DNA of 14,495 nucleotides, from assembly GCA_934394595.1 (NCBI GenBank), contig CAKRRX010000059.1, positions 1-14,495 of the forward strand, given 5' to 3'. The position numbers and the translations under genes were made by a program. This document shows positions 6,120 through 14,178 of this stretch, piece by piece. This DNA comes from an uncultured Blautia sp. GTDB taxonomy: Bacteria; Bacillota; Clostridia; Lachnospirales; Lachnospiraceae. The stretch's first letter is position 1. Every line of letters begins with the position of its first letter. The notes under the pieces were generated by a model. The model was not told the DNA's origin, did not search any database, and saw nothing but the letters and a program-made list of their open reading frames with translations.

Positions 6120-7355
6120 ATGAAAAAGAATTTTGGATACCGCAATTTCTTTAAAATAACAGGAACCTTGTTTGTGCTTTTTATTCTGATTGTCCTGGTG
6201 ATCAATATTATCCTCCCGGACCGTGGTTTCTCCCAGAAAGAGAATCGGGTGCTTTCATCCCGTCCGGCCTTTAGTATCAGCCAGGCCACATCAGGAAAAT
6301 TTGCGGATAACTATGAAACCTATGTAAATGACCAGTTTTTTCTTCGTGACTGGTGGATCACACTTCGAGCTACCTCTCAGCGTATTATGGGAATGACAGA
6401 GGGCAACGGTGTTTTCCTTGGAAAAGATGGCTATCTCATGGAAGACTTCACAGCTCCCTCCCAGGAGCGCCTGGATCGGACCCTTAGTGCCATGACAGAC
6501 TTTGCTGCAAGGCATTCAGATCTTCCCCAGTATGCCCTGATCGCACCAAATGCTGTAAACATCCTCTCAGACAAGCTTCCGGCTTTGGCTGCTGCCACAG
6601 ACCAGAATCCTTATCTGGATACTACAAAAGATACTCTGGAAAAGGCTGGTGTGACCTTTGTGGATGTAAGAGATACTCTTTCTTTACATAAAGATGACGG
6701 GATTTACTATCACACAGATCATCACTGGACCACGCAGGGGGCTTACTTTGCTTACCTTACCCTGGCAAAATCACTGGGAATTGACTCTTCCCGGATTTCC
6801 TATGACAAGCTTCCTGTTTCCATGAGTTTCCAGGGAACGCTTTCCGCAAAGAGCGGATTTCGCGCTTCCGAAAAGGAAGAAATGGACGTATTTCTTCCCA
6901 GGGATGAGGTTCCTTCCTCAGTTGTCAATTATGTAGATGAACAGAAAAAAACAGCCAGCTTCTATGAGACAAGCCAGCTGGAAACCAGAGATAAATATGC
7001 CATGTTCTTTAACGGAAATCATGGAAAGGTCGTAATCTCCACTCCTGTGGAAGAAAACCGTACTCTCCTTGTGATCAAGGATTCCTATGCAAACAGCCTG
7101 GTACCTTTCCTTGCCCCTTACTACCGTAAGATCGTGCTGGTAGATCCCCGTTATTTCTATGATGATCTGGAGGAATTGATCCAGGTGGAAGATATCCAGG
7201 AAGTGCTGTATCTGTACAATGCCAATACCTTCTACAGTGATACTTCCCTGGAACTGACACTCGCCCCTTCTGAAAATATGGCAGAAAACACAGACGATAC
7301 ATCTGCTGCAGATACTTCTTCAGAGGACACTTCCACAGCGGATATCCAGTCATAA
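6120..7355 (+). CDS. DHHW-family protein (AlgJ/AlgX-like acetyltransferase partner)
   Basis: The 411-residue protein has one N-terminal hydrophobic helix (~residues 12-32) and a large outside domain. The family motif is YYHTDHHWTTQGAYF (196-210). By analogy with AlgJ/AlgX (SGNH-like fold), Asp200 and His202 with Ser322 in VIKDSYANS are the likely catalytic triad. The last ~24 residues are a Thr/Ser/Asp-rich low-complexity tail, probably disordered. It lies 43 bases after the MBOAT gene; GGAGG is four bases before the ATG, a slightly short spacing. The pairing matches the AlgI plus AlgJ/AlgX pattern, in which the MBOAT protein supplies the acyl group and this protein places it on the polymer. 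The polymer itself is not encoded here. Confidence 0.9.
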   Translation: MKKNFGYRNFFKITGTLFVLFILIVLVINIILPDRGFSQKENRVLSSRPAFSISQATSGKFADNYETYVNDQFFLRDWWITLRATSQRIMGMTEGNGVFLGKDGYLMEDFTAPSQERLDRTLSAMTDFAARHSDLPQYALIAPNAVNILSDKLPALAAATDQNPYLDTTKDTLEKAGVTFVDVRDTLSLHKDDGIYYHTDHHWTTQGAYFAYLTLAKSLGIDSSRISYDKLPVSMSFQGTLSAKSGFRASEKEEMDVFLPRDEVPSSVVNYVDEQKKTASFYETSQLETRDKYAMFFNGNHGKVVISTPVEENRTLLVIKDSYANSLVPFLAPYYRKIVLVDPRYFYDDLEELIQVEDIQEVLYLYNANTFYSDTSLELTLAPSENMAENTDDTSAADTSSEDTSTADIQS

Positions 7356-7367
7356 TATGAATGCATC

Positions 7368-7419
7368 AAAAAAGCTGCACCAGTAGCAATTATTCAGCAC
7401 TGGCTGCAGCTCTTTTTTT
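7368..7419. terminator. bidirectional intrinsic terminator between convergent operons
   Basis: A hairpin pairs AGCTGCACCAGT (7373-7384) with ACTGGCTGCAGCT (7399-7411), with one bulged C and a 14-base loop. T residues follow on the plus side (7413-7419), and an A run at 7368-7373 gives U residues on the minus side. It lies 13 bases after the DHHW stop and just below the MATE stop, so it can end both transcripts. Confidence 0.85.
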
Positions 7420-7426
7420 GCAAATT

Positions 7427-8770
7427 TTATTCCCCGATTTTCGTTGTTCGATAGACATGCACAAAATAAATAATCTCCACAATTGCTGTAATTCCCCAGG
7501 AGAAAATATACAGAAGATACAGAGACGGAATCGTCCTGAAGTAGGCAAATACTGTATTTACCCAGATCATTCGAAATACACAGGAACCAAGGATCACGAT
7601 CACAGTAGGCACCAGGCTTTTCCCAAGGGCTCTGGATGCTGCAATGGCACTGTCCATAAATGCAGAGAATCCATAGCAATAACCCATGATCGTCAGTCGC
7701 TTCATACCAGCCTCCACCACTGCAGGATCATTGGTAAACAGCCCCAGAAACTGTCGTCCGAACAGCACCAGAACAAGTCCTCCGATCAGGCCGATCCCAA
7801 AGGAATAAGCAAGGCTGATCAGATAGCTGTTTCGCACACGTTTACGCTTTCCAGCGCCATAATTCTGCCCCATAAAGCTTCCACAGGCGGTATAAAATGC
7901 TGCCATGGAATCATATAAAAGGGCATCTGCATTTGCAGCAGCCGAGTTACCGGCAACCATAGTAGAATCAAAGGTATTCACACCGGCCTGGATAAAAAGA
8001 TTTGCCAGCTGGAAGATTCCATTTTGCATTCCTGCAGGAAGACCAATCTGAATGACATATTTTGCCATTCTTTTGTCCAGCTTAAGTTCAGACAGGCGTA
8101 AGGCGTAATCTCCTCCCATTTTTGCCAGAGCTCTGAGTATCAGAATTGCAGAAATATACTGGGCAATAATACTGGCTGTGGCAACACCTGCCACGTCCAT
8201 CTTACAGACGATCACAAAAAAGAGATTCAACACCACATTAATAATTCCTGCAGCAGTTAAATAATACAGAGGTTTCTTGGTATCCCCAAAAGCACTGCAT
8301 ACTGCATTTCCGAAATTGTACAAAGCCAGAGCAGGCATTCCAAGGAAATAGATCCGGATATAAAGAACTGCCTTGTCCAAAAGCTCCTCTTTCGTATTCA
8401 TCAGTTCCAGGATTCCTTTTGAAAAAATCACCCCAAATAACAGAACGATCACACCTGCCGCCAGGCTTACCAAAAGAGATGTATGTATAGTAGCAACCGT
8501 ACTTTTTTTATCTTTTGCACCGAAATATCTGGCTACCAGCACGTTGATTCCACCTGCCATACCGATCAGAATCCCGGTAAAAAGAGTGACCAGTGTAGTC
8601 GTAGACCCCACTGCCCCCAGGGATATGGAACCGGCAAACTGTCCAATCACCGCAATATCTGCCATATTAAACAACACCTGAAGAAGGTTGGTCACAACCA
8701 GAGGGATACTGAAAAACAGCATTTTACTCCAGATTGATCCTTTTGTCAGATCCTGTCTGTCTTCTTTCAT
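7427..8770 (-). CDS. MATE-family multidrug/cation efflux transporter
   Basis: The 447-residue protein has about 12 hydrophobic segments in two similar halves, the usual MATE layout and length. Typical features include SIPLVVTNLLQVLFNMAD near the N-terminus (helix 1), GSTTTLVTLFTGILIGMAGG in the first half, and LPAGMQNGIFQLANLFIQ in the second half (helix 7). MATE proteins export drugs or cationic compounds in exchange for Na+ or H+; the substrate cannot be told from sequence. The start is supported by GGAG and AGGA sequences within 20 bases upstream. The gene is on its own between the suf operon and the convergent terminator. Its upstream promoter and the hairpin between promoter and gene are listed separately. 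Confidence 0.93.
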   Translation of the reverse strand: MKEDRQDLTKGSIWSKMLFFSIPLVVTNLLQVLFNMADIAVIGQFAGSISLGAVGSTTTLVTLFTGILIGMAGGINVLVARYFGAKDKKSTVATIHTSLLVSLAAGVIVLLFGVIFSKGILELMNTKEELLDKAVLYIRIYFLGMPALALYNFGNAVCSAFGDTKKPLYYLTAAGIINVVLNLFFVIVCKMDVAGVATASIIAQYISAILILRALAKMGGDYALRLSELKLDKRMAKYVIQIGLPAGMQNGIFQLANLFIQAGVNTFDSTMVAGNSAAANADALLYDSMAAFYTACGSFMGQNYGAGKRKRVRNSYLISLAYSFGIGLIGGLVLVLFGRQFLGLFTNDPAVVEAGMKRLTIMGYCYGFSAFMDSAIAASRALGKSLVPTVIVILGSCVFRMIWVNTVFAYFRTIPSLYLLYIFSWGITAIVEIIYFVHVYRTTKIGE

Positions 8771-8808
8771 CTTTCCTATACTCCTTTAATCTATACAGAT
8801 TCAGCGAC

Positions 8809-8834
8809 AAAAAAAGGCCCCTATGGACCTTTTT
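8809..8834 (-). terminator. intrinsic terminator below the suf operon, upstream of the MATE gene
   Basis: On the minus strand AAAAAGG (8834-8828) pairs with CCTTTTT (8817-8811). An inner CC/GG pair sits after one mismatch, and a U run (A residues at 8809-8815 on the plus strand) follows. It lies ~65 bases after the sufU stop and ~40 bases before the MATE start. It also lies downstream of a MATE promoter candidate (8852-8880). Confidence 0.65.
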
Positions 8835-8851
8835 GCGCCATTGCTATGTGC

Positions 8852-8880
8852 ATTATAACACTGCCGGCAGATTTTGTCAT
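8852..8880 (-). promoter_or_regulatory. sigma-A-type promoter candidate for the MATE gene
   Basis: On the minus strand ATGACA (8875-8880) is followed after 17 bases by a perfect TATAAT (8852-8857). Transcription would start near 8845, about 75 bases upstream of the MATE ATG. The new transcript would immediately run into the hairpin at 8809-8834. The promoter lies 18 bases below the sufU stop. Confidence 0.6.
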
Positions 8881-8898
8881 TTAGTTTTATCAATCTTT

Positions 8899-9321
8899 TT
8901 ATTTCTCCAGAAGTTCCTCCATGGTGTGCCACCCAAGAACCGCACATTTCACCCTTGCAGGCATTTTGGCGATGTCACTAAGAGACATCGCTTCCTCAAG
9001 AGGCTCCAGTTCTTCTCCCTTTGCCTCTCCTTTTATCATTCTTGAAAAAAGGTCTGCAAGAGCAAGAGCTTCTTCCTTTGTCTTTCCAATCACCAGTTCC
9101 AGCATCATATCCACAGAGGCCTGTGAGATCGCACATCCGCTTCCTACAAAAGCACCATCTGTGATCACTCCGTTTTCTTCCTTCAGCTCCAGGATAATGT
9201 CATCTCCGCAGCTGGGATTGACTCCCTCCAGCACCAGATTGGCATCCTCCAGTTTCTTCTTGTGGACAGGATGCAGATTATGATCCGTAAGAATCTCATT
9301 ATAAAACGTATTATTCATCAT
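8899..9321 (-). CDS. sufU: SufU Fe-S cluster assembly / sulfur-transfer protein
   Basis: A 140-residue IscU/SufU-type protein. The three conserved cysteines are Cys38 (NPSCGDD), Cys63 (GSGCAIS) and Cys126 (VKCAVLGWHTM), with Asp40 as the fourth usual metal-site residue. The insert between the second and third cysteines (residues ~95-110) is the mark of Gram-positive SufU. SufU accepts sulfur from SufS and passes it to the SufBCD scaffold. It is the last gene of the suf operon; its ATG overlaps the end of sufS by 11 bases. AGGAGG nine bases upstream supports the first of two adjacent Met codons. Confidence 0.95.
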   Translation of the reverse strand: MMNNTFYNEILTDHNLHPVHKKKLEDANLVLEGVNPSCGDDIILELKEENGVITDGAFVGSGCAISQASVDMMLELVIGKTKEEALALADLFSRMIKGEAKGEELEPLEEAMSLSDIAKMPARVKCAVLGWHTMEELLEK

Positions 9322-10522
9322 ATCCCATCATCCTCCTGATCTTTTTTACCTCCCCGGTAAATTTTCTCACATCTTCCTCACTGTTGTAAAAAGAGATACT
9401 GGCTCTGGCTGTAACCATCACTCCAAGATGTGCCAGAAGGGGCTGCGCGCAATGATGACCAGCCCTTACATCCACATGGGCACTGTCCAAAATTGAAGCA
9501 ATATCATGGGGATGTACACCGTCTATAGTAAAACTTACAATTCCATTGTGTTCCGTCGGATCTTCACTGCCGATAATATGGACATAAGGGATTTTTTTCA
9601 GTTCCTCCATAGCTATGGCAGTCAGCGTTTTTTCCTTTTCTTCTATCTTCTCAAATCCAATGGAATTGATATAATCTATGGCAGCTTTTAATCCCCAAGC
9701 TCCGCCGCCATTTACCGTTCCTGCTTCAAATTTATGAGGCAGCTGAGCATAGACAGCACTTTCCCTGGTAACACTTTCAATCATCTCTCCACCGGTAAGG
9801 AAAGGCGGCATATTTTCAAGCAGCTTTTCTTTTCCATAGAGAACTCCAATTCCCATAGGTCCCATAAGCTTATGCCCTGAAAAAGCCAGAAAATCCGCAT
9901 CCATCTTCTGCACATCAATTGGAATATGGGGTGTGCTCTGGGCTGCATCTACCACAACAACGCCGCCAGCCTGATGTACCATTTTTATAATATCCTCCAC
10001 CGGATTTACCCGCCCGATCACATTGGATACATGGGTGATCGCAGCCAGCTTGGTATGGGAGGTAACTGCCATCTTAACAGCTTCTTCTGTAAATCGGCCA
10101 TCCATCTCACATTCCAGGAATTTCAGACTGGCACCAGTCTGTCTGGCCACCATCTGCCAGGGAAGGAGGTTGCTGTGGTGAGAATCAATTCCTACCAGGA
10201 TCTCATCGCCTTTTTTCAGATTGGTAAGTCCGTAACTGTATGCCACCAAATTGATACTTTCTGTGGTATTTCTGGTAAATATGATTTCGCTGGACTTTCC
10301 TGCATGAAGGAAATCCCTCACAGCTTCTCTTGCTTCTTCATAGCACTCTGTAGCCTCCATACCAAGCTCATACAGACCTCTTAATGGATTTGCGTTGTAT
10401 TTTTCGTAAAACGATTTTTCTGCCTCCAGAACAGCCTGTGGGCGCTGTGCAGTAGCTGCATTGTCCAGATATGCTACCTGGCTGTTTTTCAGAAGAGGAA
10501 AATCTTTTTTGTAATCAGTCAT
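9311..10522 (-). CDS. sufS: SufS cysteine desulfurase
   Basis: A 403-residue PLP-dependent class-V aminotransferase-fold enzyme, normal length for SufS. It takes sulfur from cysteine, giving alanine and an enzyme-bound persulfide. The PLP lysine is Lys218 in FLAFSGHKLMGP, the persulfide cysteine is Cys358 in RAGHHCAQP, and cofactor-contacting segments NTTESINL (85-92) and VDAAQSTPH (191-199) are present. Its start overlaps the sufD stop by four bases (ATGA), with GGAGG upstream, and its end overlaps sufU. The short linker around Cys358 (directly in RAGHHC) marks the group II (SufS) type rather than the IscS/NifS type. Confidence 0.96.
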   Translation of the reverse strand: MTDYKKDFPLLKNSQVAYLDNAATAQRPQAVLEAEKSFYEKYNANPLRGLYELGMEATECYEEAREAVRDFLHAGKSSEIIFTRNTTESINLVAYSYGLTNLKKGDEILVGIDSHHSNLLPWQMVARQTGASLKFLECEMDGRFTEEAVKMAVTSHTKLAAITHVSNVIGRVNPVEDIIKMVHQAGGVVVVDAAQSTPHIPIDVQKMDADFLAFSGHKLMGPMGIGVLYGKEKLLENMPPFLTGGEMIESVTRESAVYAQLPHKFEAGTVNGGGAWGLKAAIDYINSIGFEKIEEKEKTLTAIAMEELKKIPYVHIIGSEDPTEHNGIVSFTIDGVHPHDIASILDSAHVDVRAGHHCAQPLLAHLGVMVTARASISFYNSEEDVRKFTGEVKKIRRMMGYDE

Positions 10523-11610
10523 TGATGTTCCTCCAGATAGTTCAGTGTTTTTTCCCGCACAGAGGGTTCTCCTATCATTCCTGCTACCGCATCCAGTCTG
10601 GAACGGGCGATCAGCTTTTTGGCCTCCTCTTCCCTAAATCCACGGGACATCAGATAAAACAAAGTTTTCTCATCCAGTTCTCCAATGGAAGCGCCATGAT
10701 TTCCCTCCACATCCTCTTCTGCACAGAGAATCAGGGGGATGGTCTGATTCTCTACCTCATCTCCAAGAAGCAGCACATCTTCACTTTCATTTCCTACAGC
10801 TCCCACACTGCCCTTCACAAAATCAATGGTTCCACGGAAAAGCTTGAAGGCATTCTCATTTAACACGCCATTGCTTTCCATAAGGCTCTCTGTCTTTTTG
10901 CCAAGATGACGCGCGATATAATTCATGTCCAGATGCTGGTCTTTCTCTCCCAGATAACCGATATGGGCCTTAAAAGAGCTTCTGTCCCCTTTCAATTCCA
11001 CACTGGCACCAGAATAAACCTCTTTGCCTCCCAGTTCCATTTTCACCAGCTCCAGTGCTGCATTCTTTTCCAGAACACTTCCAAGATCGGAAAATACTGA
11101 AACCTGCTTTCCAAGAGTCTGCACTATAGTTACCTGGATCTTTGCATTTTCCTCGCCAAAGATCTTCAACTGCAAATAAAACGGCCTGGTTTCCTCCTCA
11201 GAAGAATTACAGTATACAGCCACATTCATCTGGCTGTTTCTTTTTGCATAAAGAAAATATCTGCCATAATGTCCGTCCGCTGTAAGATTCAAAATGACAG
11301 GTTCCGTCTTTTCTTCCTCTGTACCTTCGAGCACTGCAGCCGGAATGTTTTCCCCAAGTCCATCCATATCTTTTCCAAGTGCTGTCTCAATCTGATCAAA
11401 TATTTCTTTTTCCCTTTCCCCTGCCAGATCATATTCTGCATTTCCTGCAAACTTTTCTTTGTAATTTTCCGCTTCCGGCTTTTGGATTCCCACAAGGGAA
11501 GCTTCATTCATTTTCAGCCAGTTCCACGTCCGGGATGGCAATCTGTTAATGACCATATCTGTTGTGACATTTTCTGTCATATGGTCTGATCTGTTCATTT
11601 CCTGACTCAT
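10519..11610 (-). CDS. sufD: SufD Fe-S scaffold subunit
   Basis: A 363-residue SufB/SufD-family protein, with the beta-helix core domain seen in SufBCD structures. The conserved His of SufD is His305 (EGNHGASIGE), the equivalent of E. coli SufD His360, and the C-terminal TLFYLMSRGF block contacts SufC. SufD forms the scaffold complex with SufB and SufC and is needed for iron acquisition. The start at 11610 is chosen because AGGAGG (11620-11625) lies exactly nine bases before it. An upstream in-frame ATG at 11637 overlaps the sufB stop and lacks such a site. The N-terminal third is divergent, as is usual for this protein. Confidence 0.93.
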   Translation of the reverse strand: MSQEMNRSDHMTENVTTDMVINRLPSRTWNWLKMNEASLVGIQKPEAENYKEKFAGNAEYDLAGEREKEIFDQIETALGKDMDGLGENIPAAVLEGTEEEKTEPVILNLTADGHYGRYFLYAKRNSQMNVAVYCNSSEEETRPFYLQLKIFGEENAKIQVTIVQTLGKQVSVFSDLGSVLEKNAALELVKMELGGKEVYSGASVELKGDRSSFKAHIGYLGEKDQHLDMNYIARHLGKKTESLMESNGVLNENAFKLFRGTIDFVKGSVGAVGNESEDVLLLGDEVENQTIPLILCAEEDVEGNHGASIGELDEKTLFYLMSRGFREEEAKKLIARSRLDAVAGMIGEPSVREKTLNYLEEHQ

Positions 11611-11633
11611 TTTTATCTGCCTCCTTCCCGGTA

Positions 11634-13040
11634 TCATCCGATACTGCCTTTCATTTCCAGTCTGATCAGATTATTCATTTCCACTGCATATTCCAATGGA
11701 AGTTCCCGGGAAACATTGTCTGCGAAACCACTGACGATCATTGCCCTTGCATCTTCCTCGGAAATTCCCCGGGACATCAGATAAAATACTGCATCGTCAC
11801 TGATTTTTCCAATTTTTGCCTCATGTCCCACATTTGCATCTTTAGTACGGATATCCATTGCCGGAATGGTATCGGAACGGGAAATATCATCCAACATCAG
11901 AGACTGACAGGAAACCGCAGCCTTACTGTGTTTTGCACCCTTTCCAATGACTACAGAGCTTCTGAACGTGCTGATTCCACCGTCTTTTGAGATAGAACGG
12001 GTATTAATATAAGAGGAGGTATTTTCTCCGGTATGAACCACCTTAGCACCTGTATCCAGATTTTGTCCTTTTCCTGCAAAAGTAATTCCAGTAAATTCCA
12101 TATGAGAATTTTTTCCTTTCAGGATTGTCATAGGATACAGATAAGAGGTGTGAGAACCAAAGGAACCGGAAACCCATTCCATGGTACCGCCTTCCTCTAC
12201 AATGGCACGCTTTGTGTTTAAGTTATACATATTCTTTGACCAGTTCTCAATGGTAGAATAGCGAAGTCGGGCATTTTTTCCGACAAAAAGCTCCACACAG
12301 CCGGCATGGAGATTGGCTACGTTATATTTTGGAGCGGAACACCCTTCAATAAAATGAAGGTCAGCGCCCTCGTCTACAATAATCAGAGTATGTTCGAACT
12401 GGCCTGCTCCTGGGGCATTCAGACGAAAATATGACTGCAGTGGAATTTCCACAGAAATACCCGGCGGAACATAGACAAAAGAGCCTCCTGACCACACGGC
12501 CCCGTGAAGAGCTGCAAATTTATGGTCGTTTGGCTTTACCAGCTTCATAAAATGAGTACGGATCATATCTGCATATTCTCCGTGCATAGCACTTTCCAGA
12601 TCTGTATAAACCACTCCCTGGGCAGCAACTTCCGCTTTTACATTGTGATAAACAAGCTCGGAATCATACTGGGCACCCACTCCTGCCAGAGATTTTCTTT
12701 CTGCCTGTGGAATGCCAAGCCTCTCAAAGGTATCCTTGATGTCTTCCGGAACATCTGACCATTTTGCACTCATTTTCGTATTTGGACGTACATATGTGAC
12801 AATTTCATCCATATTCAGCCCGTCAATAGGCGGTCCCCAATTGGGAATTTTCATGGAATTATAGATCTGCAGAGACTGCAGACGGAAAAGCTGCATCCAT
12901 GCAGGATCATTTTTTTCTTTGGAAATCTGCTCTACAATTGCCGGAGTAAGTCCTTCTTTTACTTTATATGTATCTTTTTCCTCATTTCGAAAATCATACA
13001 TGCTCCGGTCAATGTCTTCCACATAAGTTTTTTCTTTCAT
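11634..13040 (-). CDS. sufB: SufB Fe-S scaffold subunit
   Basis: A 468-residue protein, full length for SufB, the main site of nascent cluster assembly in the SufBC2D complex. Catalytic positions are kept: Cys378 in KAAVSCQSLML corresponds to E. coli Cys405, and Glu407 in VGHEAKIG to E. coli Glu434. The early motif NWGPPIDGLNMDEI and the C-terminal FYLMSRGISEEDAR (SufC contact) are typical. Its ATG shares one base with the sufC stop (TAATG), and AGGTG lies nine bases upstream. sufD follows after 23 bases. Confidence 0.97.
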   Translation of the reverse strand: MKEKTYVEDIDRSMYDFRNEEKDTYKVKEGLTPAIVEQISKEKNDPAWMQLFRLQSLQIYNSMKIPNWGPPIDGLNMDEIVTYVRPNTKMSAKWSDVPEDIKDTFERLGIPQAERKSLAGVGAQYDSELVYHNVKAEVAAQGVVYTDLESAMHGEYADMIRTHFMKLVKPNDHKFAALHGAVWSGGSFVYVPPGISVEIPLQSYFRLNAPGAGQFEHTLIIVDEGADLHFIEGCSAPKYNVANLHAGCVELFVGKNARLRYSTIENWSKNMYNLNTKRAIVEEGGTMEWVSGSFGSHTSYLYPMTILKGKNSHMEFTGITFAGKGQNLDTGAKVVHTGENTSSYINTRSISKDGGISTFRSSVVIGKGAKHSKAAVSCQSLMLDDISRSDTIPAMDIRTKDANVGHEAKIGKISDDAVFYLMSRGISEEDARAMIVSGFADNVSRELPLEYAVEMNNLIRLEMKGSIG

Positions 13041-13807
13041 TACCGATTCACCTCTGCCGAAGCTTCTGATATAAAGCTTTCATAACCTTCTTTGTTGATT
13101 TTATCTACCAGGGAGCCATCTCCGTTTGCCACAATATGGCCATTTATCATAACATGAGTATGATCTACATGAAGGGACTCCAGTATCCTGGTGCTGTGTG
13201 TAATGATCAGAAGTGCCCCATCTCTGTCCTTCTGATATTCTTCCACCCCTTTAGATACCAGGCGCACCGCATCTACATCAAGTCCTGAATCGGTTTCATC
13301 CAGAATGGCAAGATTTGGTCGAAGCATCATCAGCTGAAGGATTTCCGTCTTTTTCTTTTCTCCACCGGAAAATCCCACATTCAGGCTTCTTTCAGAATAT
13401 GCCGGGTCCATGTCCAGGAATTTCAGATTTTTATCCAGTTCTTTTTTAAAATCCCAAAGCTTGATGTAGCTGCCTTTTCTCTGCTGAAGTGCATTTCGGA
13501 TAAAGGCGGAAACTGTAAGTCCAGGTACTTCCAATGGTTCCTGGAAAGAAAGAAACATTCCTTCATTTGCACGCTTGTCTGCGGTCTCCTGGGTAATATT
13601 TTTTCCCTTGAAAAAAATGCTTCCACCTGTGATTTCATATCTTGGATTTCCCATAAGAACATAACCTAAAGTAGATTTTCCGGCTCCGTTTGGTCCCATT
13701 AATACATGAGTCTCACCTTTATGGATCTGAAGATTTATATTATGAAGAATTTCCTTTTCTTCCACTCTTGCATTTAATTGCTGTATATTAAGGATTGGTT
13801 CTGACAT
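13040..13807 (-). CDS. sufC: SufC ABC-type ATPase of the Fe-S scaffold
   Basis: A 255-residue soluble ABC ATPase. Walker A is GPNGAGKST (38-46), the Q-loop Gln is Gln89, the signature is FSGGEKKK (146-153), Walker B is LAILDE (166-171), and the switch His is His204. The LNVGFSGGEKKK and ETDSGLDVDA segments are diagnostic of SufC rather than transporter ATPases. ATP binding drives dimerisation and exposes the cluster site in SufB and SufD. It is the first gene of the operon, with AAAGGAGG five bases upstream of the ATG. Confidence 0.97.
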   Translation of the reverse strand: MSEPILNIQQLNARVEEKEILHNINLQIHKGETHVLMGPNGAGKSTLGYVLMGNPRYEITGGSIFFKGKNITQETADKRANEGMFLSFQEPLEVPGLTVSAFIRNALQQRKGSYIKLWDFKKELDKNLKFLDMDPAYSERSLNVGFSGGEKKKTEILQLMMLRPNLAILDETDSGLDVDAVRLVSKGVEEYQKDRDGALLIITHSTRILESLHVDHTHVMINGHIVANGDGSLVDKINKEGYESFISEASAEVNR

Positions 13808-13922
13808 ATTTTCCTCCTTTTGACACCTTGTAGAATAACCGTAGGCTTTCTCTTCTTCACAGGCCGATTACATCCTTTATTTCATAAGAAAGGCAGATAG
13901 TTCTATATTGAGCGTCATTTTC

Positions 13923-13969
13923 ATAGTAAACTAATAGGTTTTATTCGGTTGTATTATAAATCTACCTAT
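13923..13969 (-). promoter_or_regulatory. possible operator dyads around the suf promoter
   Basis: ATAGGT (13934-13939) and its inverse ACCTAT (13964-13969) flank the -10 with 30 bases between their centres, about three helical turns. A shorter dyad, TAGT-N2-ACTA (13924-13933), sits just after the predicted start of transcription. Such placement fits a repressor site. In many bacteria suf is controlled by Rrf2/IscR-type regulators, but no regulator gene is in the window and the match to any known motif is not tested. Confidence 0.35.
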
Positions 13970-13981
13970 CCAATTATTCAA
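13953..13981 (-). promoter_or_regulatory. sigma-A-type promoter of the suf operon
   Basis: On the minus strand TTGAAT (13976-13981) is followed after 17 bases by a perfect TATAAT (13953-13958). Transcription would start near 13946, giving a leader of ~140 bases before sufC. I see no known riboswitch or terminator in that leader (13808-13945). The promoter lies just below the tRNA terminator, so suf has its own transcription unit. Confidence 0.75.
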
Positions 13982-14042
13982 GAGATCAATAGAAGAATTT
14001 TCAGAAAGTTTATGAGAATATTTTTCAATAAAATTTTGCAAT

Positions 14043-14070
14043 AAAAAAACCTTGAGTACAATACTCAAGG
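14043..14070 (-). terminator. intrinsic terminator of the tRNA operon
   Basis: A perfect nine-base stem, CCTTGAGTA/TACTCAAGG (14062-14070 with 14050-14058), with a three-base loop, is followed on the minus strand by seven U residues. It lies ten bases after the tRNA-Cys 3' end. Confidence 0.95.
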
Positions 14071-14079
14071 CTTCTCAAG

Positions 14080-14150
14080 AGGTGCCACCCAGATTTGAAC
14101 TGGGGATAGAGGTGTTGCAGACCTTTGCCTTACCACTTGGCTATGGCACC
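14080..14150 (-). tRNA. tRNA-Cys (GCA)
   Basis: The minus strand folds into a cloverleaf: acceptor GGTGCCA/TGGCACC, three-base-pair D stem GCC/GGC, anticodon loop CTGCAAC with anticodon GCA, and T arm CCCAG-TTCAAAT-CTGGG. The discriminator base is U73, as expected for tRNA-Cys. The first pair of the anticodon stem is a mismatch (A-C). CCA is not encoded. It is the last of three tRNAs in the operon. Confidence 0.96.
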
Positions 14151-14164
14151 ATATTATTTAGTTC

Positions 14165-14178
14165 TTCGCCGAAGCGAA
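14165..14178 (-). other. UUCG-tetraloop hairpin in the Glu-Cys tRNA spacer
   Basis: Directly after the discriminator base of tRNA-Glu, the transcript can form TTCGC-TTCG-GCGAA, a five-base stem closed by the very stable C(UUCG)G tetraloop. There is no U run, so it is not an intrinsic terminator. It may mark the 3' trailer for processing; this role is inference. Confidence 0.6.

Noticed and set aside
7361..7918. A 185-codon frame on the plus strand
   Set aside because: It is antisense to the MATE gene, starts inside the terminator hairpin, and its Cys/His/Ser-rich translation looks like a shadow of the transmembrane coding strand.
9926..10384. A 152-codon plus-strand frame inside sufS
   Set aside because: It is antisense to a highly conserved enzyme and shows no domain.
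13808..13945. Possible riboswitch or leader peptide in the 140-base suf leader
   Set aside because: I found no known conserved riboswitch core, no terminator-antiterminator pair and no short frame with a good ribosome binding site.
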